A stretch of 54,246 nucleotides of DNA, from positions 1 through 54,246 of the IMG/VR virus record IMGVR_UViG_3300034198_004256; one strand, written 5' to 3'. Positions 8,038 to 17,742 of the stretch are shown piece after piece (the stretch's first letter is position 1; every line of letters starts with the position of its first letter). The position numbers and the translations under genes are program-made. This DNA is from a virus. A model generated the notes under the pieces. That model was not told the origin of the DNA. It did no database searches and was given only the letters and a program-made list of their open reading frames with translations.

Positions 8038-9687
8038 TTAAAGAAGTGTATTAAATTCTTTCTGGAATTTTTCGATTTCTTCAGTAAGAAGATTGTGTGC
8101 CTCAGTAATATATTCATTCTTATTATCTAATTTACCTAGATTATTACGCTCTTCCTTAAGGAAGTTAATTCTATCAAGTAAATCATTTTTCTTTGATTCT
8201 ACTACTCTTTGTGTTTTAATTTCTTCAGACAACAGATCTTCAACAAGTGGTGTTATATCATAATTGATAAACTCTTTTACTATTTCAACCGCCTTTGTAG
8301 CATTTTCAACTTTGAAAAACTCATTTAAAGCCATTGCTTTGTTTATCTTATTAATGTAGATACTTTCTCCGATTCTCATGATATTAGCACTTAAACCTTT
8401 CTTATGTCTATGTTCAATGCTGTTTACGAAATCAAGTTCTACAAATTTGTCAGCGTGCTCATAAGCTGCTACTAGCAAATCTGTTTTATGCATTTCATTT
8501 AGATCAAAATGACATGTTGATACTAGAAGATTTTTAAGCTGTGACTTTTCACTGAATGCTAATTCGCGACCATCTACAAAAAAGTTTCTACCGTTTTCAT
8601 TTAGTTGAATTTCATATGTGTGCTTACCTTTATAGAAGGTCATTTTGTTTTCAGAAAATTTAGCATTCTCTTCTACAGCAATCATTGTAAGATAAGCTGC
8701 TCCGATTTGACGGGCATCAATTTTAGAAATTTGACCGTCATGTAATTTGAAAGTAGAACCTGATACGTGGAATACATGACCACCTTCATTTTCTATTACT
8801 GGAGAAAATTTCTTAACTACCGAATGCTCAGTTGTTGAATTACCGGTAATAGTTAAACTGTTAACGTGCTCAACGATAGCTTTAATCTCTGGGATCCATG
8901 TATGTGAAGCTAATTTATACTTAACAGCTTCTCTGATTTCAGATTCAGAAAGACCCATAAGCTCTTCCATTACTGGATACGCTTGAGAGAAATATGCATT
9001 TCTATTAGAAGTCTTTAACTTAGTATAAGCTTCGTCTAATTGAATTGTAATTACATTTTCGTTTAAGAATGCTGTAACTTCATTTATTACTTTAGATATA
9101 GGCTCCATCCACATGTAATCTTTAGTCTCGTTGATTAGACCTTTTGCGATTACAGGGTGTGAGTAATTAGAACTATTTGCAATTGTCATATACTTTTCAA
9201 TAATTGACTTAAGTGAAGATGTATGAAATGAGCTAGACATGCCTTCAGTAATAGTCTTAAGATCTTTTAATTTACCCTTAAGATCTAGTTTCATCTCTGT
9301 ATTCTTAGAGTTATCTTTCATTGATTTTGCCTTTTGTTTACCAATAAGCATGTTAATGTTTTCAGAAAGTTCTTTTACCGTCTTCTTAAGAGACTCATCT
9401 TCTGATGAAAGGGCATCTAATTTATTTAATACCTCTTTGCTGGCTTCTAATTCTTCTTTTAGTTCCATTTTTATAACTGTATTTTGTGTTTGTTTTGGTA
9501 TATAGCATTCAATAGCTTCATAAGCCTTTTGTTTATCTACACCGATCATATTAAGAACGTTATAGATAGTTTCTTGATTCTTACCTGACTCATGGAGTAC
9601 TAAGATAAGGTCTCTAAGATTATTTGACCCAAAGTTATCAGCTGGGTTAGTATATGCTAAATTTAAGCCTTCGTTTGTATTAGACAT
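8038..9687 (-). CDS. Large helical protein of unknown function in the head gene block
   Basis: A 549-residue protein that I do not recognise. It is Lys/Glu-rich, with likely coiled coils at about 75-145 and 500-549. A more mixed, beta-containing middle lies around 295-400 (GGHVFHVSGSTFKLHDGQ... KHTYEIQLNENGRNFFVDG). Several sites resemble the putative maturation motif: LINE/T near 189, ITE/GM near 148 and YITE/A near the end. The gene lies between gp15-like and gp55 genes and has its own terminator and an upstream TATATA. Size, composition and place suggest a virion or prohead core protein; this is inference. Confidence 0.65.
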   Translation of the reverse strand: MSNTNEGLNLAYTNPADNFGSNNLRDLILVLHESGKNQETIYNVLNMIGVDKQKAYEAIECYIPKQTQNTVIKMELKEELEASKEVLNKLDALSSEDESLKKTVKELSENINMLIGKQKAKSMKDNSKNTEMKLDLKGKLKDLKTITEGMSSSFHTSSLKSIIEKYMTIANSSNYSHPVIAKGLINETKDYMWMEPISKVINEVTAFLNENVITIQLDEAYTKLKTSNRNAYFSQAYPVMEELMGLSESEIREAVKYKLASHTWIPEIKAIVEHVNSLTITGNSTTEHSVVKKFSPVIENEGGHVFHVSGSTFKLHDGQISKIDARQIGAAYLTMIAVEENAKFSENKMTFYKGKHTYEIQLNENGRNFFVDGRELAFSEKSQLKNLLVSTCHFDLNEMHKTDLLVAAYEHADKFVELDFVNSIEHRHKKGLSANIMRIGESIYINKINKAMALNEFFKVENATKAVEIVKEFINYDITPLVEDLLSEEIKTQRVVESKKNDLLDRINFLKEERNNLGKLDNKNEYITEAHNLLTEEIEKFQKEFNTLL

Positions 9688-9707
9688 GTTAAACCTATAA
9701 TTTTTAT

Positions 9708-9713
9708 TATATA
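9708..9713 (-). promoter_or_regulatory. TATATA element, candidate late promoter
   Basis: TATATA on the minus strand, 20 bases before the ATG at 9687, in the 33-base gap after the gp15-like gene. It shares its core with the elements at 1253 and 4759. Confidence 0.25.
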
Positions 9714-9720
9714 TTGCGTG

Positions 9721-10512
9721 TTACGAGTTAGTTCTATTGAATGCATCATCCCCATCTTGTATGATTAAACCCTTATCTTTCTCGATGTTTGGTACAACAT
9801 ATACCTCGTTTGGTATGTTAAACATTCTATTGCCATTGAACTGCTCATCACTCTTTTCAAAGGATGGGATAAATGAAAGCATCTCAATTGAGAAAGTAAT
9901 AGTATAAATCTTTTCATCTGTAAAGCCAAATTGCATTGGTCTTTCTAATGCTTGATCTTCCGGGAATTTGTAATATGAAGCTAATCTAAATGTACCTTCC
10001 TGTGATGCACCGACATCCACATTAAATTGATTATTCTTATAGAGTGTTTTGAGTAATGATTCTGCTATCTTAAATTGATCTAAATTACTATCAACCTTGA
10101 TTGTGCAATCGAAGTTTATAGTCACAGGTATCATTTGAAATTGTGAGATAAATGATCTTATGGTTTGATCGGGCATTTCTTTAACATAAGTACCTCTAAC
10201 ATACTTATTTATAAGTGATGCAGAGTCTACATTTAAGCTCGTCATGTTAACGATGCCTATGGGTAGTTTATTATAGTTACCCATTGCCCTTTGATTATCA
10301 GGGTCTAGTAAAACATCTTGCAGAAAGTTATCATATAAAAAAGCTTCGCTACCAGTCACTGCATAGTGAAAAGGTATTTTAACTAACTCTCTATTATCTT
10401 CGGTTCTTTGTATATGGTAAAAAACCTTATTATTCAAGTCAGCTAATAAACCAACTATGATATGTCGGATGACACTGTCGTCTTTGTTAAATTTCAGATT
10501 GTACGTAGCCAT
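9721..10512 (-). CDS. 15: Tail sheath stabiliser / tail terminator (T4 gp15-like)
   Basis: A 263-residue protein (T4 gp15: 272). The T4 pattern is visible: an N-terminal helix, then 'K-x-P-[F/I]-x-Y-A' (LVKIPFHYAVTG), LPIGIVNMTSLNVD, MIPVTINFDCTIKVDSNLDQFKIAESLLKTLY (T4 'PIKMIYELSIFTRYEDDMFQIVEQILPYF'), NQFNVDVG, and a final EKIYTITFSIEMLSFIPS strand. gp15 caps the tail tube and sheath and joins the tail to the head neck. Its place beside head completion genes fits. A TATATA lies only seven bases before the ATG. Assigned by pattern and length rather than strong identity. Confidence 0.65.
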   Translation of the reverse strand: MATYNLKFNKDDSVIRHIIVGLLADLNNKVFYHIQRTEDNRELVKIPFHYAVTGSEAFLYDNFLQDVLLDPDNQRAMGNYNKLPIGIVNMTSLNVDSASLINKYVRGTYVKEMPDQTIRSFISQFQMIPVTINFDCTIKVDSNLDQFKIAESLLKTLYKNNQFNVDVGASQEGTFRLASYYKFPEDQALERPMQFGFTDEKIYTITFSIEMLSFIPSFEKSDEQFNGNRMFNIPNEVYVVPNIEKDKGLIIQDGDDAFNRTNS

Positions 10513-10527
10513 TATGGGCTATATATT

Positions 10528-12201
10528 CTAGTTGATTGTTTCAACTGTAAACTTGCTGAAGCCGTTGTCCTTGTATATTTCTATCTTCTTATCGAATATC
10601 TCCTGGGGCAGTACTGTGTGGTTGATAACAAAAGTATTAAGGTTATTCTCCTTAATGACCTTATTTAATATCTTAAGTATACTATAGACACCATCTGCAT
10701 CAACTGAGCTAAATATCTCATCTAGGAATAAGATGTTCAATTGCGGAAATCTTAACTTCAGTAATTTGATTATGGCAATGACTATGATAAAGTCGGCCTT
10801 CTTTCTTTCACCAGTACTTAAAGTTTTTGGATTAACGTCTTCACCTAGGTGGTTGATTATACAATTGAATTTATCGTCAAATCTTATATGGAAGCTTAAG
10901 TGCATTTCAGAAACCATTTGGGCTATTGACGTGTTAAGACCTGGTAGAATTGTCTTAACTGCCATGTTCTTAACGCCGTCTTCACCTAATATCATTTCCA
11001 TTAACGACATGAAGTTGTCTTCGTCGTATCTTGTCATTGCAACAAGATTCTTTTTAGTCTTATTGTTTTTGAACTCATCTACAAGACTTGTAAGTTGAGC
11101 AAACTGACCAGTTGAATTGATACCGTTTGACAAAGAAACAAGCTCAGCTTTTATAGAATTGATTCTAGAGTTTAGGTCCCATATTTTACTTGATACAGTG
11201 CTCTGTTTCTTTCTGTTTTCATTAAATTCAGATTTAAGATTGTTGATATCCTCTTGTATCTGAGATATTACAGATGGTAATGAAACCGCTATATCTTCAT
11301 TTTGTTGCTTTATATGTAAATGGATGCCTTCGTCTAGAGGTGATTCACATGTTGGGCACTTTTTGTTTTCGTATAGCTTAAGTTTCCTTTTTGCATTATT
11401 TAGAACCTCATTGTTCTCACTTAGCTCGCTATTCTTAGATGAGATCTTGTCTTCTATCTCGTCATGTAATGTGGTTAACTTAGAACTAGCATCATCAAGC
11501 TTTTTCTTATCGGCAGAAAGAGCAATTGCCTCTTTTTTAAGTGAATCAATCTTTTCTTTATTTTCATCCGCAGATATTTTCTCAAGCTCGTCAATCTTAT
11601 TCAATGTAGAAGTGATACTGGCATCGATTGCTCTCAACTCATCTTCGATTGATTTAAGATCGTCTTTGATTTCCTTTTTAATCTCTTTGACACGGTTGTA
11701 CATGTCATTGATAATAGAGAAACCAAATAATTTATCCACGATGTTTCGCTTGTCCTTTGGGCTCATCGTTAAAAATGACTTAAAGTCATTTACAGATAAT
11801 ATGATAATGTTCTTGAATACATGATAAGGTATTTCGTAAACCTCATTTTCAAGATAGTCTTGCACATTACTCATACCTGCTTGGTCTAATTCTAAACCAT
11901 CTACAGAAGCTGTAAACAACTTTGGGGCAATACCTCTTTCAACTACTACTGATTTGTTACCACACTTCAATTTAATACGGACCCAAAGGTTCTTGTTGAT
12001 CCTGTTAGGAAGATCAGGTAGATTAAAGTCTTCTAGCTTACCATACAGCCCATATATGATGGCGTTTGCTATAGTAGATTTACCATAACCGTTACCACCT
12101 AGAACCAGATATAAAGAGCTTTTGTTGTTGTCGAACTCTAGTGTCTGTATCTGATTGCCGTATGATGCAAAATTCTTAAATGATATCTCTTCTATTCTCA
12201 T
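10528..12201 (-). CDS. 46: Recombination nuclease ATPase subunit (T4 gp46, Rad50-like)
   Basis: A 557-residue SMC/Rad50-type ATPase, matching T4 gp46 (560). It has Walker A GGNGYGKST (35-43), a long coiled coil interrupted by the zinc-hook CPTC (282-285), ABC signature LSTGERKK, and Walker B NILFLDEIFSSVD near the C-terminus. With gp47 it resects DNA ends for recombination-dependent replication and degrades host DNA. The start overlaps the gp47 stop by four bases, so the two are translationally coupled. Confidence 0.96.
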   Translation of the reverse strand: MRIEEISFKNFASYGNQIQTLEFDNNKSSLYLVLGGNGYGKSTIANAIIYGLYGKLEDFNLPDLPNRINKNLWVRIKLKCGNKSVVVERGIAPKLFTASVDGLELDQAGMSNVQDYLENEVYEIPYHVFKNIIILSVNDFKSFLTMSPKDKRNIVDKLFGFSIINDMYNRVKEIKKEIKDDLKSIEDELRAIDASITSTLNKIDELEKISADENKEKIDSLKKEAIALSADKKKLDDASSKLTTLHDEIEDKISSKNSELSENNEVLNNAKRKLKLYENKKCPTCESPLDEGIHLHIKQQNEDIAVSLPSVISQIQEDINNLKSEFNENRKKQSTVSSKIWDLNSRINSIKAELVSLSNGINSTGQFAQLTSLVDEFKNNKTKKNLVAMTRYDEDNFMSLMEMILGEDGVKNMAVKTILPGLNTSIAQMVSEMHLSFHIRFDDKFNCIINHLGEDVNPKTLSTGERKKADFIIVIAIIKLLKLRFPQLNILFLDEIFSSVDADGVYSILKILNKVIKENNLNTFVINHTVLPQEIFDKKIEIYKDNGFSKFTVETIN

Positions 12202-13283
12202 TCCGCCTTGTATTTGTTGGTACAGTCTGTGTATAGTTTATTGATTGTAAGCTCAAGTCTTTTCTTGTCATCATCATCGATGTTCATGCTTTCAATAAAC
12301 TTATCACAAAGGTTAATCACGTTAAAATTCTTGTAGCCGTTTTGTATCTCTTCAGAGATTAAATCTATATCGATGTATGTCTTCTCATCATAGATGTTTG
12401 GCTCTATCTTTCTAGCTTCAGCTTGTACCATCGACATGAAACCTGAAAGATTATATTTAATAGGAATGTCGGATGCAATATAAAGATCGACAAAATTATT
12501 TCTCATCAAGTCTTTAATCTCATCGATTGTTTTATCCAGTATCTTAGTAAGATTTAACTTAACGAATTTTGGAGTATAATTATTTTCAATGAACTGATGC
12601 TCACCTGTTTCAAAGTCTAGTAAGAATACACCTTTTGCGTTATCACCATCTGAACGTGTCATTTGATAGGCATTACCTACCATGACAACGTTTTTATTGC
12701 GCTGTGCATAATGTATATGACCAGAGTAGACTCTTTTATATGCTGCAAACTTACCGACAGGAGTCCCATGCTCTTGCTTAGATTTTTTATTAAGCATCAA
12801 GCCTTTCATTTCACTATGTGAAAAGATATAGTCGGCTTTACCAGAGTACTTCTCTAGATATTCAGCTTCGACCTCAGGTGTTGAGCACCATGGCAACATC
12901 AAACATTTGGCTGTACCGAAATCTACGACGTGAGGTTGCTTATAGACATATAGATTTGGAATAAACTTAAAGCTGTCAAGTGAAGATACATCATTGCTGT
13001 GCTTGTAGTAGATATCATGGTTACCAACAATGATATGTGTCTCGATCATTTGAGAAATTCTAGTGAACAAATCAATAGCGTAGTTGTTAAACTTTAGGTT
13101 AACAGACTGTCTGTTGTCGAATACATCCCCAAGTTGTATCAGCACATCACCTGGCCTAACATTTTCTTTAAGCATAGGTATAAAGAAGTCTTCGAAATAA
13201 CTTTTCGTAATCTCGAACCATTCCATGCTACTGGCTCTTATACCGAAATGTATATCACCTAGAATGAATATGCGTTTTGCCAT
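12198..13283 (-). CDS. 47: Recombination nuclease subunit (T4 gp47, Mre11-like)
   Basis: A 361-residue Mre11/SbcD-type phosphoesterase (T4 gp47: 339). Metal-binding motifs are in order: GDIHFG (D10, H12), GDVFDNR (52-58), GNHD (87-90), HSEM, and SGHIHY. It partners gp46, encoded immediately downstream with overlapping ends. It begins one base after the stop of the 144-residue gene. Confidence 0.96.
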   Translation of the reverse strand: MAKRIFILGDIHFGIRASSMEWFEITKSYFEDFFIPMLKENVRPGDVLIQLGDVFDNRQSVNLKFNNYAIDLFTRISQMIETHIIVGNHDIYYKHSNDVSSLDSFKFIPNLYVYKQPHVVDFGTAKCLMLPWCSTPEVEAEYLEKYSGKADYIFSHSEMKGLMLNKKSKQEHGTPVGKFAAYKRVYSGHIHYAQRNKNVVMVGNAYQMTRSDGDNAKGVFLLDFETGEHQFIENNYTPKFVKLNLTKILDKTIDEIKDLMRNNFVDLYIASDIPIKYNLSGFMSMVQAEARKIEPNIYDEKTYIDIDLISEEIQNGYKNFNVINLCDKFIESMNIDDDDKKRLELTINKLYTDCTNKYKAE

Positions 13284-13718
13284 TTAGAATAATTTACGAA
13301 TACCCTTTTTATCTAAGATATTTAATTTCTTATCCAGTTCCAGTATCAACTCTTCTTTAGCTGCATTGCTCAAGGAATTATAAAATTTATTCGGTGCAAC
13401 ATCTAAAAAATCAGACAGCGTAGAAAAAATTTCTGTTTTACTATATCCTTTTATATTTTGGCTAATGTACAAATATATTTCATTTATACCGGACTTACTT
13501 AATTTTTCATCATTCACTTCAGAGTATGTAGCAAAATCTGAATATTTACTGTTCTTGATTAAGACTTCTATTTTTTCAAATAGAATTGCACTATGTATGC
13601 TATCATCTATACCCTCGTCGGTTTCATATGTTGACTCAACTTTAAAATTTATTGATTGAGTTTCATATTCAGACTCCTCGAATTTATTATCAAATATCTT
13701 ATCTCTTTTTGTTCTCAT
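13284..13718 (-). CDS. Small acidic protein between helicase and gp47, possibly gp33-like
   Basis: A 144-residue protein with a charged, probably disordered N-terminal half. The C-terminal half is helical: YISQNIKGYSKTEIFSTLSDFLDVAPNKFYNSLSNAAKEELILELDKK, ending GIRKLF. The spacing of 'Y-S-x-x-E...FL-x-x-x-x-I/A-P-x-x-F...I-E-K/L-D' weakly recalls T4 gp33, the late-transcription co-activator that bridges polymerase and sliding clamp by a hydrophobic C-terminal tail. A gp55-like sigma and a clamp are present here, so a gp33 partner is expected. This is a guess from pattern; otherwise unknown. Confidence 0.55.
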   Translation of the reverse strand: MRTKRDKIFDNKFEESEYETQSINFKVESTYETDEGIDDSIHSAILFEKIEVLIKNSKYSDFATYSEVNDEKLSKSGINEIYLYISQNIKGYSKTEIFSTLSDFLDVAPNKFYNSLSNAAKEELILELDKKLNILDKKGIRKLF

Positions 13719-13721
13719 ATT

Positions 13722-15029
13722 TTAGTTTATTCCAGAGCTTGAAGTCTCGTTAGTTTCATTCAATCTCATATAATCATAGTTTATAGTGAATTTGCACTTT
13801 AAGTTTTTACCTTCTCCATCTCTTATCTTTAGGATCTTTAACCAGTACTCAAATTCAGAGTGCATTAACTCATCTTGTATGATTGCATAAATCATATCGG
13901 CAGTATGTGCAAGACCTGCTGATTCAGATATATCTTCCATTCCGATGTCAGTTGAGTTATAAGCACCTCTTTTAATCTGTGTTGCAGTAACTATTAACCA
14001 TTTATTTCTATCAGCCATTGCCCTTAAGTCTTCGGCGATTTGTTTGATTTTCAAATACGTGTTCTCACTATTTGGATTTCTATAGTTAGATAAAATATTG
14101 ATGTAGTCGATTACTATTGCTCTTAGCTTGATACCACTTGTTTCCTCAAGGTCTAGTAAATAGTTCTCAATATCAGGCACCGTTGCTTGACTTGTAGGAA
14201 ACTTCTTAACGAATAATTTACCAGGTGGCAGCAGACCATCACCGACGGTCTCAAGTTTTCTTTTTAAGTATACTGGATCTTTAGACTTAGTGTCGTATTC
14301 AGACATACTGATATTAAGGAGGTTTGCACCGACCCTTTTAATAACCTTATGGCCAGCCATTTCAGCTGTTATAAATACAGTGTTGTAACCAAGTCTTACA
14401 TAGTTAGCAGCTTCATTAGCCAACCAAATAGATTTGCCAACGTTCTGCTCACCTGCATAAACTATAAGTGAACATGGGTCATATCCACCATTCGTTACTC
14501 TATCGATAAATGCATATCCTGAAGATATCTTATCTGATGTATGTTGTATGTGATGTTCAGGGTTAAAGAAGTCTAGACCAAGATCTTTATCAAAGTTGAT
14601 TTTGTTTCTATCATTGATAGTTTCTCTAAACTTTGAAATAATAGATTCAACATTATCTGGAGAAACATTTGCAGTCTTAACATATTCAATACCATCTATA
14701 AGACTTTTATCAAAGTTTCTCCATTTAATCCATGACTCAGCGGTTGATTCCAACCAATCTTCATCATAGTCGCTTAGGTTAACATCATATACCGTTTCAA
14801 TTACATTGTCTGTAACTTTATCCTTGGCTTTCTTTGAGTTCTGAACCAGTAATTTCATTTGAGATTGAGATGGTGTCTCATTAAATTTCTCATAAAACTT
14901 CTGGGCCAAAAAGGCCATGATGTCAATGTCAGGATTAGTAAAAAAACCTTCTTTGACGATAGGTAAATACTTGGGTTGCTTTATGCAAAAATTAAAGAAT
15001 AATTTTTCATAATTGGAATTGAACTGCAT
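13722..15029 (-). CDS. 41: Replicative DNA helicase (T4 gp41, DnaB family)
   Basis: A 435-residue DnaB-type hexameric helicase (T4 gp41: 475) that unwinds the fork and works with primase gp61. A helical N-terminal domain (1-150) precedes the RecA-type core. The core has Walker A GEQNVGKS (193-200), a following VFITAEMAG motif, Walker B AIVIDYINIL, and WLIVTATQIKRG with a sensor Gln. The C-terminal YDYMRLNE is usual for the family. It lies close behind uvsX and the 97-residue gene, as in the T4 uvsX-40-41 cluster. Confidence 0.93.
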   Translation of the reverse strand: MQFNSNYEKLFFNFCIKQPKYLPIVKEGFFTNPDIDIMAFLAQKFYEKFNETPSQSQMKLLVQNSKKAKDKVTDNVIETVYDVNLSDYDEDWLESTAESWIKWRNFDKSLIDGIEYVKTANVSPDNVESIISKFRETINDRNKINFDKDLGLDFFNPEHHIQHTSDKISSGYAFIDRVTNGGYDPCSLIVYAGEQNVGKSIWLANEAANYVRLGYNTVFITAEMAGHKVIKRVGANLLNISMSEYDTKSKDPVYLKRKLETVGDGLLPPGKLFVKKFPTSQATVPDIENYLLDLEETSGIKLRAIVIDYINILSNYRNPNSENTYLKIKQIAEDLRAMADRNKWLIVTATQIKRGAYNSTDIGMEDISESAGLAHTADMIYAIIQDELMHSEFEYWLKILKIRDGEGKNLKCKFTINYDYMRLNETNETSSSGIN

Positions 15030-15030
15030 A

Positions 15031-15324
15031 TTAAATGAAATCGTTTTTAAGTACTTTATATGTAGTGCTATCCTTTGTTTCTCTTGTTACATTAACGTAA
15101 CCATCATGCACTAAACCATTAAGTGATACAATGATAGTATCTAGATACTCTTGACCTAGTTTCTTGACAACAAAGTTATCAGTAAACGTTATCTCACCAG
15201 TTCCCTCTTTCTCGTAATGGCGCTTAATAATAAAGTATAAGATATCTTCACCCGTAGGATATCCTGGCATGTCTTTGTGCATGCCTAGGATATACTTGAG
15301 TTTTATTTTACTTGTGTTAAACAT
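15031..15324 (-). CDS. Small winged-helix-like protein between uvsX and helicase
   Basis: A 97-residue protein, not recognised. The order of helix, helix, TIIVSLNGLVHDGYVNVTRETKDSTTYKVLKNDF (helix then two-strand wing) resembles a winged-helix DNA-binding fold. It overlaps the uvsX stop by one base and ends one base before the helicase gene, so it is tightly co-expressed with the recombination and replication machinery. A helicase-loading or regulatory role is possible, but nothing in the sequence proves it; T4 gp59 is larger and different. Confidence 0.6.
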   Translation of the reverse strand: MFNTSKIKLKYILGMHKDMPGYPTGEDILYFIIKRHYEKEGTGEITFTDNFVVKKLGQEYLDTIIVSLNGLVHDGYVNVTRETKDSTTYKVLKNDFI

Positions 15325-16574
15325 TATTCTGAGTCATCTTCAAAAATAGTTTCTTCATCGATATCAAAATCATCAATACCTGCGTCTTCTATTCCGTAAT
15401 TAAACATAGGTTGTATGTGTGCATCGATTGCATCAATAACTTCCGGTGTAAATACAGTGTCTGTAAAGAACTCTGTACCGTCTACTGTTCTACCTAAATG
15501 ACGTACTACAATTTTATTAGATGAATCAGATGGTTCGAAATACTTAGTAGTGATTTCACCAGTTTCAGTATCTGTATATGAAAATGGTACTAAACCGATC
15601 TGATCCTTTTCTTTAAGCTTACCGTATTCCTTTTCAGAATATACATATCCTTTCTGGATTCCACATGTGTCCCATGAAATGTAATTCTCTAGGCCAACAT
15701 ATTCATTCATGCCTTTATTGAAAGGTATTTGGAATTTAATTGAGGTTGGTTTAGCAAATCGGTTTTTATTTGGACGTGCTGTTACGATGATACCAGTCTG
15801 TTCAGTTACTTTCTTACCATCTACTTTCTTAACCTCTTTTAATTTTGCTTTGCTTAAGAATAGGATAATAGATGCTGCGTATTCTGGACCTGTACCACCG
15901 CCTGCTTTTGCTTCTGGATAAAAGTCCTGTGTCATATAGACGTGGTTGCTAAAGATAAATGTTGCCTTGATCTCTGCCATCTTATTCATGATGATACGGA
16001 AGATAGACTTCATTTTCTTAGATCTAGACATATCTGCCTTATCAGAACCTGAAATTGCATCATCAACCTCTTTCTTAGAAGCAAGGTTACCTGCTGAGTC
16101 TAATACAAATAGGATACGCGGAATTTCATAACCACCTCTCTTTGCATCGATAAGTGTTTGACATGTTTGAGTTACAATAGTTCTAAACTCTTCAACTGTA
16201 CCGATTGGTTCGTAACGAACTTTACTGGTATCAATACCGAATTTAACCATCTGCTCTTTATCAACTGCGTTTTCTGAGTCGAAATAGATTACATAGTAAC
16301 CTTCTGTAATGTGATGCTTAACAGTATTCAAGATTAAGTATGTTTTACCGGTACCTGATGGTCCTGCTAATGCTATTGAACGATTGCTAGGATATCCCTT
16401 ACGTAATGAACCGGTAAGACATGCATTCAGATGGTAATTACCACTGTGTATAAATCTATCGATTTCACTAAATTCACTAATTTCCATTACTGAACCGAGT
16501 GAACTTGTTTTTGCAAGTTCTTTATTTAGATCGTCAAAACTAAATTCACCTTTTGCTTTTGTTGTTTTTGCCAT
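15324..16574 (-). CDS. uvsX: Recombinase UvsX (RecA/Rad51 family)
   Basis: A 416-residue strand-exchange protein (T4 UvsX: 391). Walker A is GPSGTGKT (71-78), followed by YYVIYFDSENAVD with the catalytic Glu region, and Walker B ILFVLDSAGNL. FIFSNHVY and GGGTGPEYAASIILFL loops match the L1/L2 areas. The acidic C-terminal tail (DAGIDDFDIDEETIFEDDSE) is typical of UvsX and RecA. UvsY (30435-30872) and gp32 partners are also present. Confidence 0.95.
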   Translation of the reverse strand: MAKTTKAKGEFSFDDLNKELAKTSSLGSVMEISEFSEIDRFIHSGNYHLNACLTGSLRKGYPSNRSIALAGPSGTGKTYLILNTVKHHITEGYYVIYFDSENAVDKEQMVKFGIDTSKVRYEPIGTVEEFRTIVTQTCQTLIDAKRGGYEIPRILFVLDSAGNLASKKEVDDAISGSDKADMSRSKKMKSIFRIIMNKMAEIKATFIFSNHVYMTQDFYPEAKAGGGTGPEYAASIILFLSKAKLKEVKKVDGKKVTEQTGIIVTARPNKNRFAKPTSIKFQIPFNKGMNEYVGLENYISWDTCGIQKGYVYSEKEYGKLKEKDQIGLVPFSYTDTETGEITTKYFEPSDSSNKIVVRHLGRTVDGTEFFTDTVFTPEVIDAIDAHIQPMFNYGIEDAGIDDFDIDEETIFEDDSE

Positions 16575-16587
16575 TTTATATTTTATT

Positions 16588-17742
16588 TTAGAATAATGCT
16601 GTAGAATATATCAAATTTCTATCTAATGTTTTCATGCCGATTGCTGACAGTACACGATTAAGAGGATCGATCATGCATTTTTCGAATTGCTCTTCATAAT
16701 CAATAGGAGGTGCAAATTCATAGGGATGTGATCCAGCTTTGAATGCAAATACATTACAGTCTTTATCAGTAGTATGATACATCTTTAACTTCTCGGCGTT
16801 ATCAATCAATTGATACTTATTCTTAAACTTCGAACCGTTAAGTAAGAAGTTATAATAACCTGCGGATCTTACGGTCATTGGGCACCCAGAAGCAAATTCA
16901 AAAGTATCAACATCGCTGACGATATATTTTTGATAGTTATTCATTTTAAGGTTATAGCAAATATCTTCAATGTTTGCAACCTTAAATTCTTTCTTTGCTT
17001 CTTTTAGAAATTGTACAATTTCAGAAAGCTCTAGGTCATCTTTACCGAGTATAAGCTTGATAGCATCATTAAGTCGCTTTCTTGCAAATAACGGTGTCGA
17101 TGATTGAATAATCTCAAAACCTTTAGTCTTGATTTTTGTCAATGGGTCATAATGATTACCAGGATCGGCCCATACAATATTCTGGATGTATTTTTTCTTA
17201 GCTAACCATATTGCATTTTTAGCAATTGACTCAAGCTCAAAGTCTAAGAAATTTTCTGTAGCATAACCATCAGCATACTTCTGGAGTACTTTCTTAATAT
17301 AGTCGTTCAGACGGTATTTGTAAATGTCACTGATGAAATCCTTTTCAGAGCCGACCCATGTTGATTTAGTAATAGCTTCCTCAAATGATAAGTAGCAGGA
17401 ATCGGTATCAATATAGATTACAACAGGCTTAAGAACTTGACCCTTAACTTCAATACCAAGCTTTTCATGCAGCTCCTTGTCTTTATGCCAGAACTCGGTA
17501 AAATAAGTGTTCACCATCTTTTCTGTGTAAAGGATCGCATTCTGGCCTTGTAGAGTAATACTTTCGGCAATATTGATATTAAAGAAATAAAAGTACTCAT
17601 TACCGAAGGCGCCGTAGATAGAATTAAGGATTCGCTTAACAGACTGTTCTTGATTAAAGAATTGGTTAATTAAATCTTCAGTATCTTTGTATTTTTGCTT
17701 AAGCTCTTCTGATGTTAATTCGTCTAAATTCATATTAGTCAT
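16588..17742 (-). CDS. 43B: DNA polymerase gp43, C-terminal part (split family B polymerase)
   Basis: A 384-residue polypeptide carrying the second part of a T4 gp43-type polymerase. Motif B is KRILNSIYGAFGN (36-48) and motif C is IYIDTDSCYL with catalytic Asp112 and Asp114. Thumb and C-terminal regions follow, ending DRNLIYSTALF, where T4 gp43 has its clamp-binding tail. It lacks exonuclease and motif A, which are on the gene at 20745-22148. The break lies in the fingers, between the two long helices. The ATG is eight bases inside the clamp gene end, so the fragment is probably translated by coupling with gp45. The two parts must associate to make an active enzyme; split gp43 genes are known in some T4 relatives. 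Confidence 0.93.
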   Translation of the reverse strand: MTNMNLDELTSEELKQKYKDTEDLINQFFNQEQSVKRILNSIYGAFGNEYFYFFNINIAESITLQGQNAILYTEKMVNTYFTEFWHKDKELHEKLGIEVKGQVLKPVVIYIDTDSCYLSFEEAITKSTWVGSEKDFISDIYKYRLNDYIKKVLQKYADGYATENFLDFELESIAKNAIWLAKKKYIQNIVWADPGNHYDPLTKIKTKGFEIIQSSTPLFARKRLNDAIKLILGKDDLELSEIVQFLKEAKKEFKVANIEDICYNLKMNNYQKYIVSDVDTFEFASGCPMTVRSAGYYNFLLNGSKFKNKYQLIDNAEKLKMYHTTDKDCNVFAFKAGSHPYEFAPPIDYEEQFEKCMIDPLNRVLSAIGMKTLDRNLIYSTALF

